This document shows positions 21,250-33,010 of a stretch of DNA of 64,000 bases, in pieces. Made by a program: the position numbers and the translations under genes. A model generated the notes under the pieces. That model had not been told where the DNA came from, ran no database searches, and saw nothing but the letters and a program-made list of their open reading frames with translations. Within the stretch, counting starts at the first letter, position 1. Every line of letters starts with the position of its first letter. Origin of the DNA: Camellia lanceoleosa (Eukaryota > Streptophyta > Magnoliopsida > Ericales > Theaceae); the NCBI GenBank assembly GCA_025200525.1, contig CM045763.1:60715530-60779529 (forward strand). Reading direction: 5' to 3'.

Positions 21250-21586
21250 CAAGCATGTGTTTGGTTTGTATTTTGAGATAAATTTTGAAAAAAAAAAAAA
21301 TTAGGTAGAGAGTTTAGAAATTTTTTTGGTTTGTTTAGTTGTGTATTTTGAAAATAGTTTTGGAGTTTGGGATGATTTGATATTTTGTTGTAATTGAGTT
21401 GATATGTGTGAGAGAAAAAGTGATTGAGAAGGAGAGAAAAGAGTGAAAAAGTGATTGATTGATGTGTAATAGAGAGATAAGTAATTTTAGAATTTTTTTT
21501 GAGAAAATTTGTAACTAAACATGTTTTTGGAAATTTTCTTCCGAAAACATGTTTCAAAACACAAACCAAACACACCCCAATACTCT
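21250..21586. mobile_element. MITE in the aldo/keto reductase intron
   Basis: About 337 bp bounded by an exact 8-bp direct repeat TTGGATAC (21,242-21,249 and 21,587-21,594). Near the ends is an inverted repeat built on GTGTTTGGTTTGT(A/G)TTTTGA (21,258-21,278 and the complement at 21,551-21,574). The 8-bp TSD fits a hAT-type MITE, although the outermost bases pair poorly. There is no coding capacity. Confidence 0.7.
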
Positions 21587-21594
21587 TTGGATAC

Positions 21595-23306
21595 TCACAT
21601 ATGCTTATCCAATACTTCCCAAAAATATCTCAATTAAAGTTTATTTGTCTTTAATTTTAAAATCAAAGTATCATATATGTTCAAGATACGATAAGTATAC
21701 AACTTATTTTGACAATAAGATGTGACATTTCTTGTGTAATGTGAGTATATTTGTTAGAATAAATGTAAGATTAGTTTCTTCAAATACTTTGCATACTAGA
21801 CAAGAAAAATTGAGAAACAGTAAAATTAAAGCACGTCAACTTTTGTCAAAATTTGTGTCCTCATAACATAACCTTAATATTTTTTTAATGAATACGTTAT
21901 AAAACTGAAATTAAGAATAGTTAACTGATCCTTAAATACATAATTAGTAATAAATATGTTATGATAAAATTACTTTTATGTTTATACACATACATACAAG
22001 AAATATATATATATATAGGTTTAGTGTAGTCAAATCCAATCCAACTTGTTCTTGAATATTGTCACATCAAAGTGCAAAACAGATTCAACGCCCCAGTTCT
22101 CAATCAATAGTAGACCAATTTGTAAGGCATGCTGATGGGCTACCATCAGACCGTGGTGGCTCATCCTTGGAATCCGAAAATAAAACAAAGACAAAACGGA
22201 ATCATTTTGTTTCAGTGACATATATAATCAGACTAAATAGGATTTGAAGATCTGCCACGATCATTCACATCAATTTCAGCAGGCATGAAGGGCGTGGAAG
22301 CTACCGTTTCTAGAATGTAAGCAAAGTAGCTCCATGTTAGCAGCTCGTCTTTTTTCTATTTTGACCACCCAATGTTCAGATCTTTGTGTATGTGACGCCT
22401 GCTACAAACTCTATATGATTAAGTGGGTGCCACACTGCCTTATGCATTAGTGGCATATTCGCTCTAGACGAGTCACCTAGGTTGATGCAATGTATACCAG
22501 TTGACTGAAGACTTGATTATTGGTATACCTATCAGTCCAGCCGAGTTGGTCTGATCCAGGAAGCTCCCTCCAGAGCAAAGCAAGTTGTAGGTCAGTTTCA
22601 AGTCTGCCTTTCTGCTAGAAAGCTCACTACACACCACATCATTTTTGGACTTGGCAAAGTGCAGATGCAATGTTCAGGAGGTGAAAACTACTGAATTGAA
22701 AGTTTTGTTAGGTTCTTAGTAGTTTATCGTAGCTGGTACAAGACATATTTATTGTTGTATCATACTTTTTTTTTTAATATAAATTTGTCATATTGGTATC
22801 CTTCCCATGTTGTTTCTCTATTCTATTGTATTCATATTTGTGTTTCATAAATCATGGCAGTCCTGTCTGTTGCCAGGAAAACTTTTGATAATGGATAAAT
22901 TTTTTGATCTTGGCTATTGTCAGCAAAATCAAAGCTTTTCAATTATTATTTCAAAAGTACAAATTAGCTTAACTAAAATAAAAATAACCCAGCCAGAAAA
23001 ATAATTAAAATAAATCAACAAGACTTTGATTTTTCACCGCCTATTCAAATAAAAGCCTGATTTGAAGCACTACTGAGACTGAAATTTAATCTAATGTGTG
23101 TATATATATATTCTATTACACACATACACAAATTTCTCGATGCAAATGCGATTGGAGTGTAAAGAATTGAACCGACATGTATATTGATAATCATCTGAAT
23201 TTCAAATTCCAGCTCCATAATCGTGTTTGAACATAAACAAATACCGATTATTGATGGGAATTTGAAAAAAAGAAAAGAAAAAGGGAAGTAATTAGGGTTT
23301 TGTTAC
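21595..23306 (-). other. Remaining intron sequence, no gene recognised
   Basis: The intron is AT-rich with short microsatellites, such as (AT)n at 22,006-22,016 and 23,099-23,110. The part at 22,030-22,700 is less AT-rich and may be an old insertion or gene fragment, but no domain could be recognised in its short frames on either strand. Confidence 0.5.
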
Positions 23307-23369
23307 CTCAAATCCATTGATTCCGAGTGTAACTTTGGGCATCTCAAAATCAGTCATTGTTTGTGCCAT

Positions 23370-24963
23370 ATAGCATTACCAATATATGAAAAAAAAATTT
23401 GAATACATATGGCCGCTTATAATTTTCGAAATTACATCTCGTTGTTTTAAATTTTTAATCGCATAATAAATTACTAATTTTATTAAAAGATTATTAAATT
23501 AATTAATATTTTTTTATGATATTAGAAATATATTTTAATTAATAATTCAGATAATTTTATTATTGTAAAGGAGATTAGTTAGAAATTTCATTTTTTCTAT
23601 TAATTTTGTTAAATAAATTTTTTTTACAATAGATTATTTATAATTTTCAAAACTATAAAGAGTAATCTGTATTTTAAGCAAATTTCAGTAATGTATTTAT
23701 ACTTTACTTTTTTTTATAGATAAATTACATTAATCTCCTTTGATATTTAGACAAAATATTGTTAATCCCACCACACTTTTCACAAATATATATATATATA
23801 TATATTTAGGGATTTCTATTTTTTTAAATCATTTTTAAACAGGTTTTCATTTCTTTTAAATGAACTTTTTTTATATTCTATTTATATTTTATTTTTTTTA
23901 TATTTTAGATACATCAAGATTAGATGTATCTAAAAAATATAAAATAAAATTGACTAAAATGTACAAGGAAAAAAATTACTAAATACAAATGAAAATTCAA
24001 ACAAAAACACACATAGCTTTTTTTCTTTTGATTTTCGGTTGTTTTTAGTCAACTATTTTTATAAAAATCCAATTATAAAAATGCACATATTTTTTATATG
24101 CATTTAGATTAAGTGCATTTAAAAATATTTTAAAAAATTAATTAAAATATGAAGAAAAAATTCCTAAATACAAATGAAAACTCATTTAAAAACAGCTTTT
24201 TAAAAATTAAACCAAACAAAGCCTAATTTTTTCTGAAATTTGTTGTAAATTTTTTTTTTTCATTTGTGTCTAAAAATGATTTCTTTTCAATTACTCTTAG
24301 TTGCAATATTTTTACTAAAAAACTAATTATTTTTATTTTTTTTGTATTTAACTTTTTGAACATTTAAAAAAAAATTATATTTTGAAGTCGGCTGTCTTAA
24401 AGGGGAAGAATTATTTGATAGTTTTTTATTAAAAAAAATGTTCACTAAAAATAAAAAGAGAAATTAGTAAAAAATAATTATCAAACCAACTCCAAGACAG
24501 CTTTTTTTAGAGCTTATGTTATCGCAATGGCGTTTTGACAATTTAAGAGTATGGACTAATCTTTCTTTGGTATCTAAGTCAAGTTTGGCATAATCTAAAA
24601 AGGTTAAAAAATTAAAGAGTCACTATGCTATTTAAGTCACATCATCTTATTTAAATCACATCATCTCTCTATTACATCACTTCAAACCCAACCCATATTT
24701 CACGTTTTTTTTTCGTAAAAAGTCAAAAGGTACACTTATTTAGATCGTCCCAAACAACCCCCTAATCTCAACTCCTTGGGTTAAGAATAACACGCCTCTA
24801 CTTGATTCTAATTTGCATGGGATTATTTGTATCAAGTCATTTTCAAAATCCTACTGAGGATGAGATGGGCACATTTGATCCTACCTCGTCCCTTATTTGT
24901 GAATCAAACAATATATAAGATACTAATACACATTTATACCCTCATATAAATTAAGTGGCTAAA
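23370..24963. other. AT-rich intergenic sequence with MITE-like foldbacks
   Basis: No gene is seen in this stretch. An (AT)n run lies at about 23,787-23,805. Sequence near 23,845-23,875 and its partial complement near 24,170-24,205 (AACAGGTTTTCATT against AATGAAAACTCATTT-like) suggest a decayed foldback element. A second small candidate runs from about 24,388 (GGCTGTCTT) to 24,508 (AAGACAGCT). Neither has a clear target-site duplication. Confidence 0.45.
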
Positions 24964-25969
24964 TGTTTTTTTTTTTTTTTTTTTCCAAGAGATGAATAAA
25001 TATATATAGTGTACAAGCACAGAATAATCTTCTCGTGTAATCCTCTTGATCAAGTTTGTACTCATCCAAACACCATCGCTTTACTACCTGAAAACACAAA
25101 CGTGAGTTAGTCAGCGGGTGTGTGCCAGAAACCCCTCCGACGCATAAGTCAGCAAATAACAAATAGACAATAGACACAAAAGCTCTGTGTATTTGAGAGT
25201 AAAAATTTCAATACCTATGCATAGATCCTACTATGAGCTTTTATAGATTTCGCCTGACACACTCCTATTAGGACTCTTATTCTTTCTAGTAGAATCCTCC
25301 TAGGAATCACACTCCTAAGGATAATACTTATCCTGATAACACTCACTCACTGCTAACCAAGTGAGATGGTTTTACCTCGACTGTTGACGCAGTCAACCAA
25401 ACTAACTTGGCTCTGTTCTGCTCTCAGCAAAACCATGATAAATATGGAGCTCTGCCGAGCTAAGCTTGACTCGGCCCTTTTCATTGATGTTACCTCGATC
25501 TGCTACAGAACTTCCTTTAAACAACTAGGTCCAAGTCTCAATAACACAGCTGACTGGGTTGGTGCCAACCTGGCCCAAGATCGAGCTACCAGCCCCTACT
25601 ATAGCCCATATCCCGGCCCTTAGTGCGGCCCAATTTATCTGTATAAATTACCCTCTCAATTACCCCTTAATTCTATCTGCGAAACATGATTGGGATGATT
25701 AACTACCAGCCGTGCTAACGTATTCAAACCACCCGAAAAACGCTCAAGCCAACCGATCTAAAACGCGCAAGCCAACTGAACTAAAACGCTCAAGACAACT
25801 GAGCTAAGATGCGCAAGCCAACAGAACTAAAGCGCTGAAGCCAACCAAGCTAAGATTCACTCAGTTTTCAGAAGTTGCTCCAGTCATACAACCCATCCTC
25901 CTACATTTCTGACGTCGTGTCCTTGCTGGGACACGTGGCACACGCTGATTACCCCTTTGTATTGTGACA
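24964..25969 (-). repeat. 3' LTR of the split Tat-like element (inferred)
   Basis: On the minus strand it would start TGTCACAATACAAAGG at 25,969 and end in an A-run and CA at 24,964, a length of about 1,006 bp. A minus-strand TATA box, CTATAAAAG, lies at 25,238-25,247. A purine-rich GAGATGAG precedes the start. CCACGTGTCC occurs in U3, as in other plant LTRs. No second copy is in the window, so the edges are not confirmed. Confidence 0.6.
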
Positions 25970-26881
25970 CTCATCTCACACTGCCCAAAAATTCAAAAAA
26001 TCCCGCATTTTCGCTTTAAGCTAATATAGAACCTATACCCTCACCTTTTCGGATTCACTATTCATCCTCTCCAATGTAAAATCCTCTAATCCAGAGCAAA
26101 ACTCCTTAGATTCTCTCATTTGTTACATCCAATCCATACTAAAGATTGCACTTGAGGTCTTGCGATCATCTGTTGAAGCTCTCCTTCTATTCGAAACCCT
26201 GAATCAACCTTCAACTTTGTAAGTTTCTCAATCCTTCCCTTTTACTCTATGAATACTCATGATGTTCTCCATGTTTTGGGTGTTTTGATGTCGAATAATT
26301 CTTGCCCATAGGTTAAAAATCACATAATCATACCTTAATCCAACAAACGAACTCAAAATGAACTTGTAATGGTCTCAAATACCACTGTAAGCCCTTAGAC
26401 TCGTAATTTCTACAACAAATCCCCATTGGCTGGAACTAGAACTGCCCACAAGTATTGAATTTGATTTAAAATCATGCTGAAACCGAAATAAAAAATAGTC
26501 TGTACGGTTTCCAGTGACTTCGACCGAGCAAGCAATCACTATCTTGATATTAAACCGGGCTGCCTCATTGCCCCTTGGTTAGGATCGGGCCAAATACTCT
26601 GCCCCTTATCTCGGCCAAGATAAACATGCTAAGTCGCAGGGCCGAGAAACAAAACCTGCTCAACTAGCCAATACATGGTCATAACCAAAATTGCTTTTCA
26701 CTTTGTAGACTTGACTAAGCTGGCCAGGCATGCCTTGCACTCTACACCTTGGCGGCTTTGCTCAACCGAGCCAACCAAAGTCCACATCAACGCCGTGCTA
26801 GGCCACTGTGCACACTTTATTTAACATAATAAATTTAAGATAATAGGCAAATACTGATTTTTAGTGAACTCGCCTGGCGCT
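25970..26881 (+). other. Putative promoter and leader of antisense ORF
   Basis: This region lies between the inferred LTR and the start of the antisense ORF. No domain is found in it. It has TCTCTCATTTGTTACATCC-type leader sequence near 26,115 and GT-AG candidates, and it repeats the GCCGAG word style of Tat elements near 26,580-26,640. It probably holds an untranslated first exon. Confidence 0.4.
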
Positions 26882-28619
26882 ATGGCCGAATTCCAAAGGG
26901 ATTACCACATTCCAGATGACGTCCATCTTTTCCTGGCCAAACTAGACACCACACCATGGGGCAACCCCAGTTTTGTTCCTTTCTCCGTGGTGTCCATCGT
27001 TGAAGAGGGACTCGGTTCCCAGTTCAACCACTAATTTGTGAGTTCCTTAGGCAAACCAGACTATGCCCCGCCCAACTATCCACCAATACTTATAGGATTA
27101 TCAACGGGATAGCCGGGCTAAATCATCGCCTCGGTCTCAACCTCGGATTGGCCGAGCTCTTCCATCAATACTTACTTGGCCAAAATGATGATGGTTGGGT
27201 CTATTACATCAGAATAAGAAAGGGCCAACAAATAAAGATTTAAACGATGATGATTTTCTCTGTGTGTTAGGAAATTTTAAAGACCAGGAAGCCCAGATAC
27301 CGGGCTATAATATCAACTGGAACAAAGGAACAGCCAGTATGGATAGTCTGGTTTGATTTTCTTTGCTGTATTAACAACTGCTGTGCTAACCCTTGTGATT
27401 TTGTCCCTTTTGCAGATTTGAACCAGCTTAAATCAAATTACACCCACGCTAATCAAGCCGCATTGCAAACCATGCTACGTTACCGACACCGAGATTGGAC
27501 CGAACTACTTGATGTCCAGCCGACCTACCACTACAGTGGTAGAAGAAAGACTAAAGTAACCGACTTCCTTTTGGAGTCCTCACCTGAGCCAGACCTCACC
27601 CTTCTCCAAATCAACCAAGTCCCTCTCACCGAAGAACAGGAGATGGCCAAGAGGAGAGCCATCCGAGCCTTAATTACCAAGCAGGCATCCACCTCAAACG
27701 CCGAGGTCCAGACCGAGCAACCTACCACCAGCCAGACCGTAGAGACCATTGTTTTCCTGTCTTCCACCAGCACTACTTCATCCCGACCTAGCAAGAGGAC
27801 ACATACCTCAGCCTCCCAACTGCAGCAGTTGGTGGATAAAGAAGAGGCTGAGCTCCCCGAGACCGAACTACCAGCAAGCCAACTTCGTCAACAGGGCCGC
27901 CAACCCGGCCATGCTAGTTTTTTTTCTCCTCCAACATGGGCTCCGGCTGTGACCAACAAAGGCCACGCTATGACCACAACCGACTCAGTTACCGCCGAAA
28001 AAGACCACATGCTAGCCTTTGGTCTATCCAAAAGCCTGTGCCTTGTAGTCGACATGGAAAAACACGACCACTAAACCAAGCTGAAGGCGATTCGGTCCAC
28101 TACCAAGTCGATGGTCTTAGTAAAGTCTAAAATTTCAATATGACTGTTACTTATACAATCTCTTGGCGCGATTGAACTTACCAGTTTATATGCTGTGTAG
28201 GTTATTGAGTTGCGAAAAACAGCTAAGGTGGCCATCGTCGAGGTGAAGAAGAAAGATGCCAAGCTAAAGGCCCTGCAGGCTTCTCTGGCCGAATTGAGTG
28301 TTGAAAAGAAGAAGTTGAAATCCAAGAGCTAAAGAAGAAGATGGAGAACGCAGAGGACCGAGGTTTCAAAGAGGGCAAATAAGCCTACGTCCAACAATGT
28401 GAGGCTGCTAAAAACATCTTTTTTAAGTGCAGCTAGAAGGTTGTGGCTAAAAATCTCGGTTAGGCGCACGACTTTGAGATATTCCTGAATCCTCCCTCCC
28501 ATTTTATATCAAGCTATATGACAGATTATGCAAATGCCATCCAGTTAATGCTCCTCCTGCAAACGCTGACCTTGGCTGCTCAACGACTTTGCCAGCTCAG
28601 CTGGAAGTGCCCAGTCAAA
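26882..28619 (+). pseudogene. Antisense ORF of the split Tat-like element
   Basis: The start ATG at 26,882 gives MAEFQRDYHIPDDVHLFLAK, followed by WGNPSFVPFSVVSIVEEGLG and then, after stops near 27,031, a SGIAGLNHRLGL-type stretch. Candidate introns end at TTAG near 27,270 and TTTTGCAG at 27,416. A Ser/Thr/Gln-rich exon (27,417-28,074) follows, then a coiled-coil exon near 28,200-28,330 (KAKVAIVEVKKKDAKLKAL-like). The layout of globular domain, low-complexity region and coiled coil is the same as in the antisense gene at 16,669-18,966, which supports a shared origin. It is broken by several stops and cut at 28,619. Confidence 0.7.
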
Positions 28620-28620
28620 G

Positions 28621-28828
28621 TGCTCTCATTCATCTGGCGCATCATCGCCTCCATTGTTGGATTCTGTTGTTCCATCTGAATAACCGGCAAGTGTATCTCT
28701 ATAGCAAAAACAGGAATCTCAACCCGACTGTCTGACACTAGAGTAGACTGTTGTTCCGGTGATCCGTGCTCTGACACACTGTGCCTTCTCGGCCTTCTTC
28801 TGGTGACTGGGGGTAAAGAGTGGAACAC
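28621..28828 (-). pseudogene. Gag N-terminal fragment, copy A
   Basis: The frame reads IQMEQQNPTMEAMMRQMNES, identical in style to the start of the gag at 49,768, then crosses the junction into unrelated sequence at 28,620. Only about 45 gag residues remain. A start like that of copy B (before CRRPRRHSVSEHG) may lie near 28,828. Confidence 0.8.
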
Positions 28829-29135
28829 TGGATGTCCGTCAACTAGATCCTCGGATCGATTGAGTCGGCGACCTCGTGTCCAAATTGCTTAAGGAGTATC
28901 GACTGGCTCAGAAGCAATCGTATACAAAGCGCCTAGCAAAAGATAATAAAGCAAAAAGGAAATAAATGACCGAAAAAGCAAAGATAACAGCTTAAATTAA
29001 ATACACACAACACACAGTCGGGCATACAACATGCAGTTGATAAGCTGGAAATACACTGTCCTCAACCACTGGTCACTATTCCTGTATTACTGTTCCCCAA
29101 AACTAAATCGGATATCCGTAGACAACTGATTCTCA

Positions 29136-29262
29136 GATAACTGACTGATGCCCGCAGGCCTGATATCCAAACTCATAAACTGATGCCCGCAGGCCTGATG
29201 CCCAAAATACTGAATTGGTGCCCGCAGGCCTAATGCTCAAACTCATAAACTGATACATGCAT
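29136..29262. repeat. Minisatellite in 5' UTR (CTGATGCCCGCAGGCC)
   Basis: Three units of about 32-36 bp, each with (C/T)TG(A/G)TGCCCGCAGGCCT, are followed by AAACTCATAAACTGAT. The copy at 50,085-50,155 has two. The number difference is the main length difference between the two terminal repeats. Confidence 0.85.
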
Positions 29263-29404
29263 TCCCTGTAGAGACACACTCTAACAAGCACATAACAGAT
29301 AAGTGAGAGCCAAAACACCCCTATGTTGGGGTAGGGTTTCCCTGTCCTATTTTGTCAGGAACTAGGGTTTCACTACGCACGCAGCGGTTTCAAACAACCT
29401 ATAA

Positions 29405-29698
29405 ACGGGTAAGCAACCTGTCCTAGTTTGGAATGGTCACTATGGATCCGTATATGCACTAGGTCGAATGGTCAAAAAGGGTGCCCCGGTAAAACTGGGG
29501 TTTGTGTTCCCATGCTGGCAGAGCCCGTAACCAATCAGCCTTATGGACATGCCTTGACAAGACAAGCCTCCGGCAAATCGCTCAGGAGTAGCAGATGGCA
29601 AACACGGTGTCCTAGGCGCACCAATGCAAATGCAATGCAAAGAAACACACAAGCATAGTCAAAATCAGATATCATGAGTTCGAGTCAAGTTCTCTAAC
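29405..29698 (-). other. 5' UTR of Ogre-like element next to the LTR
   Basis: This is the 5' leader between the primer-binding site and the gag/5'UTR repeat. No gene is supported. It is present once only, on the side of the single LTR. Confidence 0.6.
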
Positions 29699-29715
29699 TC
29701 CCCAGCAGAGTCGCG
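29699..29715 (-). other. Primer-binding site of the Ogre-like element
   Basis: On the minus strand this reads CGCGACTCTGCTGGGGA, one base from TGGCGACTCTGCTGGGG, the form used by Ogre-type elements. Its place just inside the LTR fixes the orientation of the element. Confidence 0.75.
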
Positions 29716-31410
29716 AATCAGAACAAGCCCGAGGACCTCGCTCTGATTAGGACTCGATTTTGTCATGGTTCCAAATCTTGAACCAAAGAGTCCAAATCCG
29801 CAAATCATTTTGAAGAAAAGCAGATTTTTGAAAGAAGTGCCAAACATGGACGCTTTGCGGATAACGAGTCGCCACCTAAATATTTTTAAAATGGGAAATT
29901 TAGGAAACCTAACTCGGTGCCAAAAGGCCACGTGTCGTCATCACCAAAGTTGGCTCGGGAACTTGGGTACGATTAGAAGGTCACATCGTGAGCACCCGCT
30001 TCGCCCGGTCAAAGACCGGCCTCTACTAACCATGATATCTGTTTTTGAAAACATTGTGAGTTCTTATTCCGGTTATTAGCCTAGGTTACTATGTGATGCG
30101 CACAGCATACAAGTATAGACTGAATCGCCTGAATTGGAACAAAACATTTCATGTTTGTTTGTTTGAAAATGGTTTGATGGTGCTACCCGCAAGTAGGCTA
30201 AGACGTGGATTTGCCACCCTCGGGTGGGCTTAGAAAACATGATTTTGCCACTATCTAGTGGGCTTAAAACAAACAGTCGATGAATTGTCCCAATTCAGAT
30301 AACTCAACCTCCACCCACAGGCATTCAAGGCAGTTATATCATATAAGCACATAGCCTCATGGTAAGCATGCTATTCATGGCAACACTCACACGCATGCAA
30401 GGATGCTAAAGCATAAAACTCACCGAGTACTCCAAGCCAAAACAAAAGCCGATTAGAAATCCATGCATGGATCCTAAGTATACAGAATTGCCTAATGCAA
30501 CACATGCAAAGATGCAAACTATAGCAGGCTCGGCTATTCTAAATATGACATGTGAAATGCTACAGCTATCAAGTATTCAACTTGGAATTGAAATACAAAT
30601 GCAGTTTGTATGGTGCGCCGAGCCCGGTGCATGCAAAACAGATGAATGATGCAAACATGCTGTCATACTGTATGCTAATTGAAATATGCCCTATATCTAA
30701 CCATCATAAGCAGGTAAATAAAAGGGAGAAAGAAATGGGGGTTGGAAGACATACATCGCACTCACACACCCTTATTACAATTATGCCCTCGATCGGAGGG
30801 TCCGAATAATAATACAGTTCGAAAATGAAAGAATACTACAGTCCGGATAAATATACAAATTTCTAATTAATTGACAAATTAAATAAGAAAAACTGGCATG
30901 TAAGCCAGGGACGGCCTTGACTCCGCTCCGGATGATGAAATGATGCATGCCCGGATGCCTTTGCGCGGAAATCCATGGCGGTGCCTCGATTAGCCTCTGT
31001 TTGCATTTTTCTTGAAATGCGTACCGAATTCCGAAAAGTTGCTGATTCTTGATTTTTGCTGCAACAGAGAGCAGGAAAAGGGCATAGCAATGTATTTCAC
31101 ACATATATGCATGTCTCGATCCTCGTGCCACCAATCACGCATCTCGATGCATGACGGCCGAGGAGCCGAATTGCACAACTCAATATAGGATGAATGCAGA
31201 TGAATGCTACAACAAAACCTAACTCCATCATGGGTAATCTGGAGTGTCGGTGACTTGGGAATTGAGACAGACTCCGCCACTCGGAGTACGGAATGTACCT
31301 CGTTTCCCGTGCCCGGGCTAACGCCTATCCCGAACACGATGCGATATGCATGGTATGCATGAAATGTAGCTAACATGTGATATAGCATGCACAATGCTAA
31401 GAAAGTGAGA

Positions 31411-31910
31411 TGTCTCGAAATGTGTGCCTGCAGGCACGCAAACCGAGAAAATTCATGAATGCAATCTAAGATACAACCTGGTATGCACTATACTGGGAAA
31501 ATGAGATGAAAATGAGATGCCTCGAAAAGTGTGCACGTGGGCACGCAAACCGAGGCCATGATGTGAGATGCAAATTGGATAAAACCGAAGTACCTCGAAA
31601 TGCGTGCACACGGGCACGTAAACCGAGGCGATGATGTGAAATGCAAATCGGATGAAACCGAAGTGCCTCGTAATGCGTGCACACTGGCACGTAAACCGAG
31701 GCGATGATGTAAAATGCAAATTGGATGAAACCGATGTGTCTCGAAATGCGTGCCCACAGGCACGCAAACCGAGGCGATGATAAAATGAGATGAAAATGCA
31801 AATTGGGCTTATACTAACATGAGTGGACCTCAGCCACACTCACATCAGATGCCGTCGGATAAAACGGAGGTGCCTCGAAGTGCGTGCCCACGGGCACGCA
31901 AACCGAGGCA
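31411..31910. repeat. Tandem array with hairpin cores, about 70-bp unit
   Basis: Six units each begin T(G/A)(C/T)CTCGAAATGCG and carry a hairpin-forming core followed by CGCAAACCGAGG. Cores include GTGCCTGCAGGCAC (a perfect palindrome), GTGCCCACGGGCAC and GTGCACACGGGCAC. Starts lie at 31,411, 31,518, 31,590, 31,663, 31,736 and 31,870. The middle four units are 72-73 bp; the outer ones are spread by insertions. Confidence 0.9.
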
Positions 31911-32239
31911 TTCCCGAAGGCATGAAATGGCACGGGAAATGATATGCAAGCATGCAAACCAAATTTCAGCACCTAAATAAAGGGGAAAACAGCCCCGAAA
32001 TGATACGAAATGACAACCAATGCATGAGATCATCCCGAAATGCGATATTAAACCCCCGAAATGGCCTATGGCTATACTAAACATGCAAGATATGGACATA
32101 ACATGTATAACAGTAGCAAGGCAGCCCCTAAACTAACATTTTTTTTAGTATAAAGCAAGACCAAACAATGATCACAAGTATGGTAAAAATAGCTTGCAAA
32201 AATGGGGGAAAAGAGGAGAATTACAAAGCAGGTGGTATC

Positions 32240-33010
32240 TACAATGCTCAAACTGAAAAACACAGTTCTACAACTTTAAAGAGGGACCAAAAATACGCAC
32301 ATTTACAAGAGATGACATCCCCCAAAACAGTATGTAGATATGCTAAACATAGCATGCAAAATAATGTGCCAAAAGGGGCTATAACATAAGGTACCAAAAG
32401 CATACACCAAATGACCTAAGACCCTTAACAAAACATGAAGAACAGGACAAAATAATGCACTTTCTAAGTCTGATGAAGGCTGAAAACAGGAGCCAAATAA
32501 GCCTAACAAAGCATGCAAAATAATGAACCAAAGAGAGGTATTGAGACAAGTAGTATATAGAAAATTCAAACAGCAAAATTTCCTTCTACAACATTGAAGA
32601 GGAGCCCAAGATATACATATTTACAGTAGATGGAAGCCTCAAAATCAGAATAAAATCATGCTAGAAATGCCATGCAAAATAGGGCCACCAAAGGGGCCAC
32701 AAAGAGAGGTGGTACTAGATTTCACCAAACAAGGTTGAGCCCTTCTTCAATGTTGAAGAGGGGCTCAAAATATGCACTTTTACAGTTTATGTCATGTTCA
32801 AAATCAGATTACTCATGAGTCAAAGAAAGCTTGCAAAAAAAATGGCATATGATGAGATATTGAAACAAGTATGAGATAGGGACCCCAAATGATGTTGAGA
32901 CCTTAAACAAACATGAAGAACACCTCAAAATAGTGACATTTTCAGTTAATCTCGGAGCCCAAAACCACAAGCAAATAGGTCTAAGAAATGAGCCAAAATA
33001 GGGCTAGAAA
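32240..33010. repeat. Degenerate tandem array, about 160-bp unit
   Basis: Five diverged units, near 32,260, 32,410, 32,575, 32,735 and 32,895, share the order AACA(T/A)GAAGA, then CAAAATA(T/A)GCAC, then ACA or TTTACAG, then GC(A/T)TGCAAAAT. Identity between units is low, so this is an old array. Confidence 0.65.

Larger units (their letters stand above)
20636..23369 (-). pseudogene. Aldo/keto reductase gene, exons 1-2 only
   Basis: Exon 1 (23,369-23,307) encodes MAQTMTDFEMPKVTLGINGF plus one more codon and ends at a GT donor. Exon 2 (20,805-20,636) reads SKSGYGCMGLSGAYNSP, then TIKYAFSKGLTFFDTSDIYG, then a HSNEILMGK end and a GT donor. This matches the start of plant NADP-linked aldo/keto reductases (auxin-induced PCNT115 or perakine reductase-like), including the Asp and Tyr of the DTSDxYG motif. 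The intron is about 2.5 kb. The acceptor reads CAAG|TCTC, one base short of keeping the V-S-K codons in frame, so the splice is suspect. Later exons are absent; a Gypsy LTR begins 130 bp downstream. Confidence 0.85.
28621..29404 (-). repeat. Terminal direct repeat, copy A (gag start and 5' UTR)
   Basis: This stretch aligns with 49,549-50,302. It starts at TGCTCTCATTC within gag and ends at CAACCTATAA in the 5' UTR. Copy A has three units of a CTGATGCCCGCAGGCC repeat where copy B has two, plus scattered substitutions and small indels. It continues into more 5' UTR (29,405-29,698), which copy B lacks. Confidence 0.92.

Noticed and set aside
22030..22700. Possible second host gene in the aldo/keto reductase intron
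   Set aside because: Composition is less AT-rich, but no frame on either strand gives a recognisable domain or splice pattern.
24000..24210. Possible MITE
   Set aside because: The inverted words near 23,850 and 24,190 pair only partly, and no target duplication was found; listed only as a weak candidate within the intergenic feature.
27418..28074. 218-codon frame taken as an independent gene
   Set aside because: It opens at TTG directly after a TTTTGCAG acceptor, so it is a middle exon of the antisense ORF, not a separate gene.
31453..31839. Three repetitive minus-strand frames of about 90-130 codons
   Set aside because: The repeated protein pattern only mirrors the 72-bp hairpin array; three frames are open at once, so composition and not coding explains them.
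31411..31910. Possible CRISPR-like array
   Set aside because: Spacers between the palindromic cores are themselves repeated, and the context is a plant LTR; this is a tandem repeat.
32168..32389. 73-codon plus-strand frame
   Set aside because: It lies in the degenerate 160-bp repeat of the LTR and has no recognisable domain.
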